NCBI GenBank assembly: GCA_945861965.1
Contig: CAMAWM010000006.1
Coordinates: forward strand, 16,750-80,749
Direction: 5' to 3'
From: Chitinophaga pinensis
Lineage (GTDB): Bacteria; Bacteroidota; Bacteroidia; UKL13-3
DNA length: 64,000 nt
The notes beneath the pieces are model-generated. The model was not told the DNA's origin and did not search any database. It worked only from the letters and a program-made list of their open reading frames with translations. The position numbers and the translations under genes are program-made. This document shows positions 62,729-64,000 of this stretch, one piece after another. Each line of letters opens with the position of its first letter. The stretch's first letter is position 1.

Positions 62729-64000
62729 TCACCTCTTAATCAATTTTCGTGTTTGTATTTTATCCCTTGTTTCAACAGTAATAAAATAAATTCCGCTTTG
62801 CAAATTACCCATAGCGGCTTCATTACGAATAGTCAAACCAGATTTAACTTCACACAATTCATTTGAAATTGTTTTTCCTGTAATATCTCTTAAAGTAATT
62901 TTCACCTCTTGATTTGAGCTAGAAACTATTTTTACATATACATTTTCGTTGAATGGATTTGGAAAAACATGTATTTCATCTTTCATTACTTCTTCATCCA
63001 AATTTATACTTACAATTTTTGAGTAATTGAAACTGCCATCGTTGTCAATAATTTTCAACCTGTAGTAAATAATAGTGCCTGGTGCAAGGTGCCCGATGCT
63101 CAGCGTTTGGTCAATAAATTGGTAATTTTTAATTGAGTTTGAATTTCCTGCAGCTTTCAGTTTCCCAAGAATTAACCATTCTTTGGCATGCTCAGAATTC
63201 AACAATCTTTCAACTTCAAACACATTGGTATTTATTTCTTGTGCAGTTGTCCAGTTTACGATTGCATCATTTTTTATTTTGCTGGCTGAAATATTAAATA
63301 GATTTACAGGCAAAGTATTGCTGGTATTTGTTCCGGTGTGAAATCTTTTGAAATCATTTATTCCAGCCACGCTCATGTAATTCATAAATGTATCAACTAT
63401 TGTTGAGGTTGAATACACATTCCATGTATTGCTTGATGCAGTGTTGTTTCTTGCCTGTAGCAAATTCGTTTCATTTGCATTTGTTCCAAGCCAAGGATCT
63501 TTGTAGCGAAGTAACAAATCGTAATTATAAGTTGCAGTTGCAACAGAATCAATTCTCCAATAACTTCTCATATAACTTGCTCCATTAAAAGTTCCGAGTG
63601 GTTTATCACCCGAAAAATTTTTCATGTTCAATGAACTTGGGACAGGATAAAAAGCATCCCATTTTATTCTTGCCACTGTGTCTTCGCCAAAAGTAAAATG
63701 CTGCATAGTTCCGGCTGATGGCACTGCGGGTGTTGCTTTTGCATAAGGCGGTTCAACCAAAGGAGTAAATTCATACGCGCCAATATCGGGTACGCCAACT
63801 TGTTTGTTTGGAGGACGAATACTATCATTAATATCCCGAGGAACAACGGATAAATGTGTTGCTCTTCCGTTCAAACTCCAACTTGCCGAATCAAAAGGAT
63901 TGGGTGTTAAATCTAAATTGCTGGTAAAACCGGGGCGGTAGGAAAGCGAGTTGGTATCGGTGTGGGAGGCAAGTTTCCATGATGTGATGTTAGGGTAATT
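62729..64000 (-). CDS. T9SS type A sorting-domain protein with choice-of-anchor Q-like part (5' end outside window)
   Basis: The frame is open from the stop at 62729 to the window edge (423 codons), so the N-terminus with its signal peptide is missing. GVPDIGAYEF (about codons 64-73 from the edge) is the ending motif of choice-of-anchor Q / parallel beta-helix domains. After it come a fibronectin-like part (INTNVFEVERLLNSEH ... NSIKNYQFIDQTL) and a T9SS sorting domain (HVFPNPFNENVYVKIVSSS ... QSGIYFITVETRDKIQTRKL). It is an exported surface or secreted protein; the substrate is unknown. An internal TTG at 63874 is not the true start, because the upstream sequence keeps coding. Confidence 0.85.
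   Translation of the reverse strand, partial: NYPNITSWKLASHTDTNSLSYRPGFTSNLDLTPNPFDSASWSLNGRATHLSVVPRDINDSIRPPNKQVGVPDIGAYEFTPLVEPPYAKATPAVPSAGTMQHFTFGEDTVARIKWDAFYPVPSSLNMKNFSGDKPLGTFNGASYMRSYWRIDSVATATYNYDLLLRYKDPWLGTNANETNLLQARNNTASSNTWNVYSTSTIVDTFMNYMSVAGINDFKRFHTGTNTSNTLPVNLFNISASKIKNDAIVNWTTAQEINTNVFEVERLLNSEHAKEWLILGKLKAAGNSNSIKNYQFIDQTLSIGHLAPGTIIYYRLKIIDNDGSFNYSKIVSINLDEEVMKDEIHVFPNPFNENVYVKIVSSSNQEVKITLRDITGKTISNELCEVKSGLTIRNEAAMGNLQSGIYFITVETRDKIQTRKLIKR

Overview
The window comes from an AT-rich member of the Bacteroidota. The evidence is secreted proteins ending in type IX secretion (T9SS) type A sorting tails, carboxypeptidase-D-like TonB receptors, a PorV/PorQ-type outer-membrane protein, HmuY-type heme binders, an F-ATPase operon without beta and epsilon genes, promoters of the Bacteroidota type (TTTG, about 19 nt, TAnnTTTG) and almost no Shine-Dalgarno sequences. 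Nothing in the sequence fixes a genus. TGA is used as a normal stop by several genes, so the code is standard.

Layout. 1-8.4 kb: a secreted surface protein (cut by the left edge) downstream of a large TonB receptor, then a hydroxyacid dehydrogenase, a MORN/VWA protein and a GNAT acetyltransferase. 8.4-10.6 kb: an accessory pocket with a small secreted cysteine-containing peptide gene broken by an in-frame TGA, a terminator, and a CxxC secreted protein. 10.6-12.5 kb: thiamine pyrophosphokinase, a SprT-like protein and a lipoprotein MsrB. 12.5-17 kb: a HmuY/HmuR-like heme-uptake operon with two HmuY-like proteins, one a lipoprotein and one with a T9SS tail. 17-20 kb: panD, a flippase-like membrane protein, rfaE2 and an acyl-CoA dehydrogenase. 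20-30.5 kb: a GT117/DUF2723 membrane glycosyltransferase, a NifU-type scaffold, Mrp, DNA polymerase I, a spermidine-synthase-like methyltransferase and a long PurF paralogue. 30.5-36 kb: a thioredoxin-like protein, a DUF4468 protein, tRNA-Gln, prs, L25/Ctc, and a T9SS-exported endonuclease I.

36-41.7 kb carries atpG-A-H-F-E-B plus a small membrane protein upstream. 41.7-45 kb has a tiny lipoprotein overlapping a glycosyltransferase, a PorV/PorQ protein and a propeller lipoprotein. 45-46.5 kb is a second accessory pocket: a WYL-DUF1566 fusion whose last 120 bases look like the variable repeat of a diversity-generating retroelement (DGR), then a start-less coding remnant, then a structured inverted-repeat element resembling a gene-cassette repeat. 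The rest is mostly housekeeping and envelope: suhB, a Rieske protein, glycosyltransferases, ruvC, recR, an RND adaptor, sodB, ornithine aminotransferase, fumC, and a T9SS beta-helix-type protein cut by the right edge.

How the parts fit: much of the window serves the cell envelope, namely uptake through TonB receptors, T9SS-exported proteins, and surface glycan or lipid assembly. Many start codons sit only 4-12 nt downstream of a good -7 box, which suggests very short or leaderless transcripts. The two accessory pockets (8.8-10.6 kb and 45.0-46.4 kb) are the most unusual parts.
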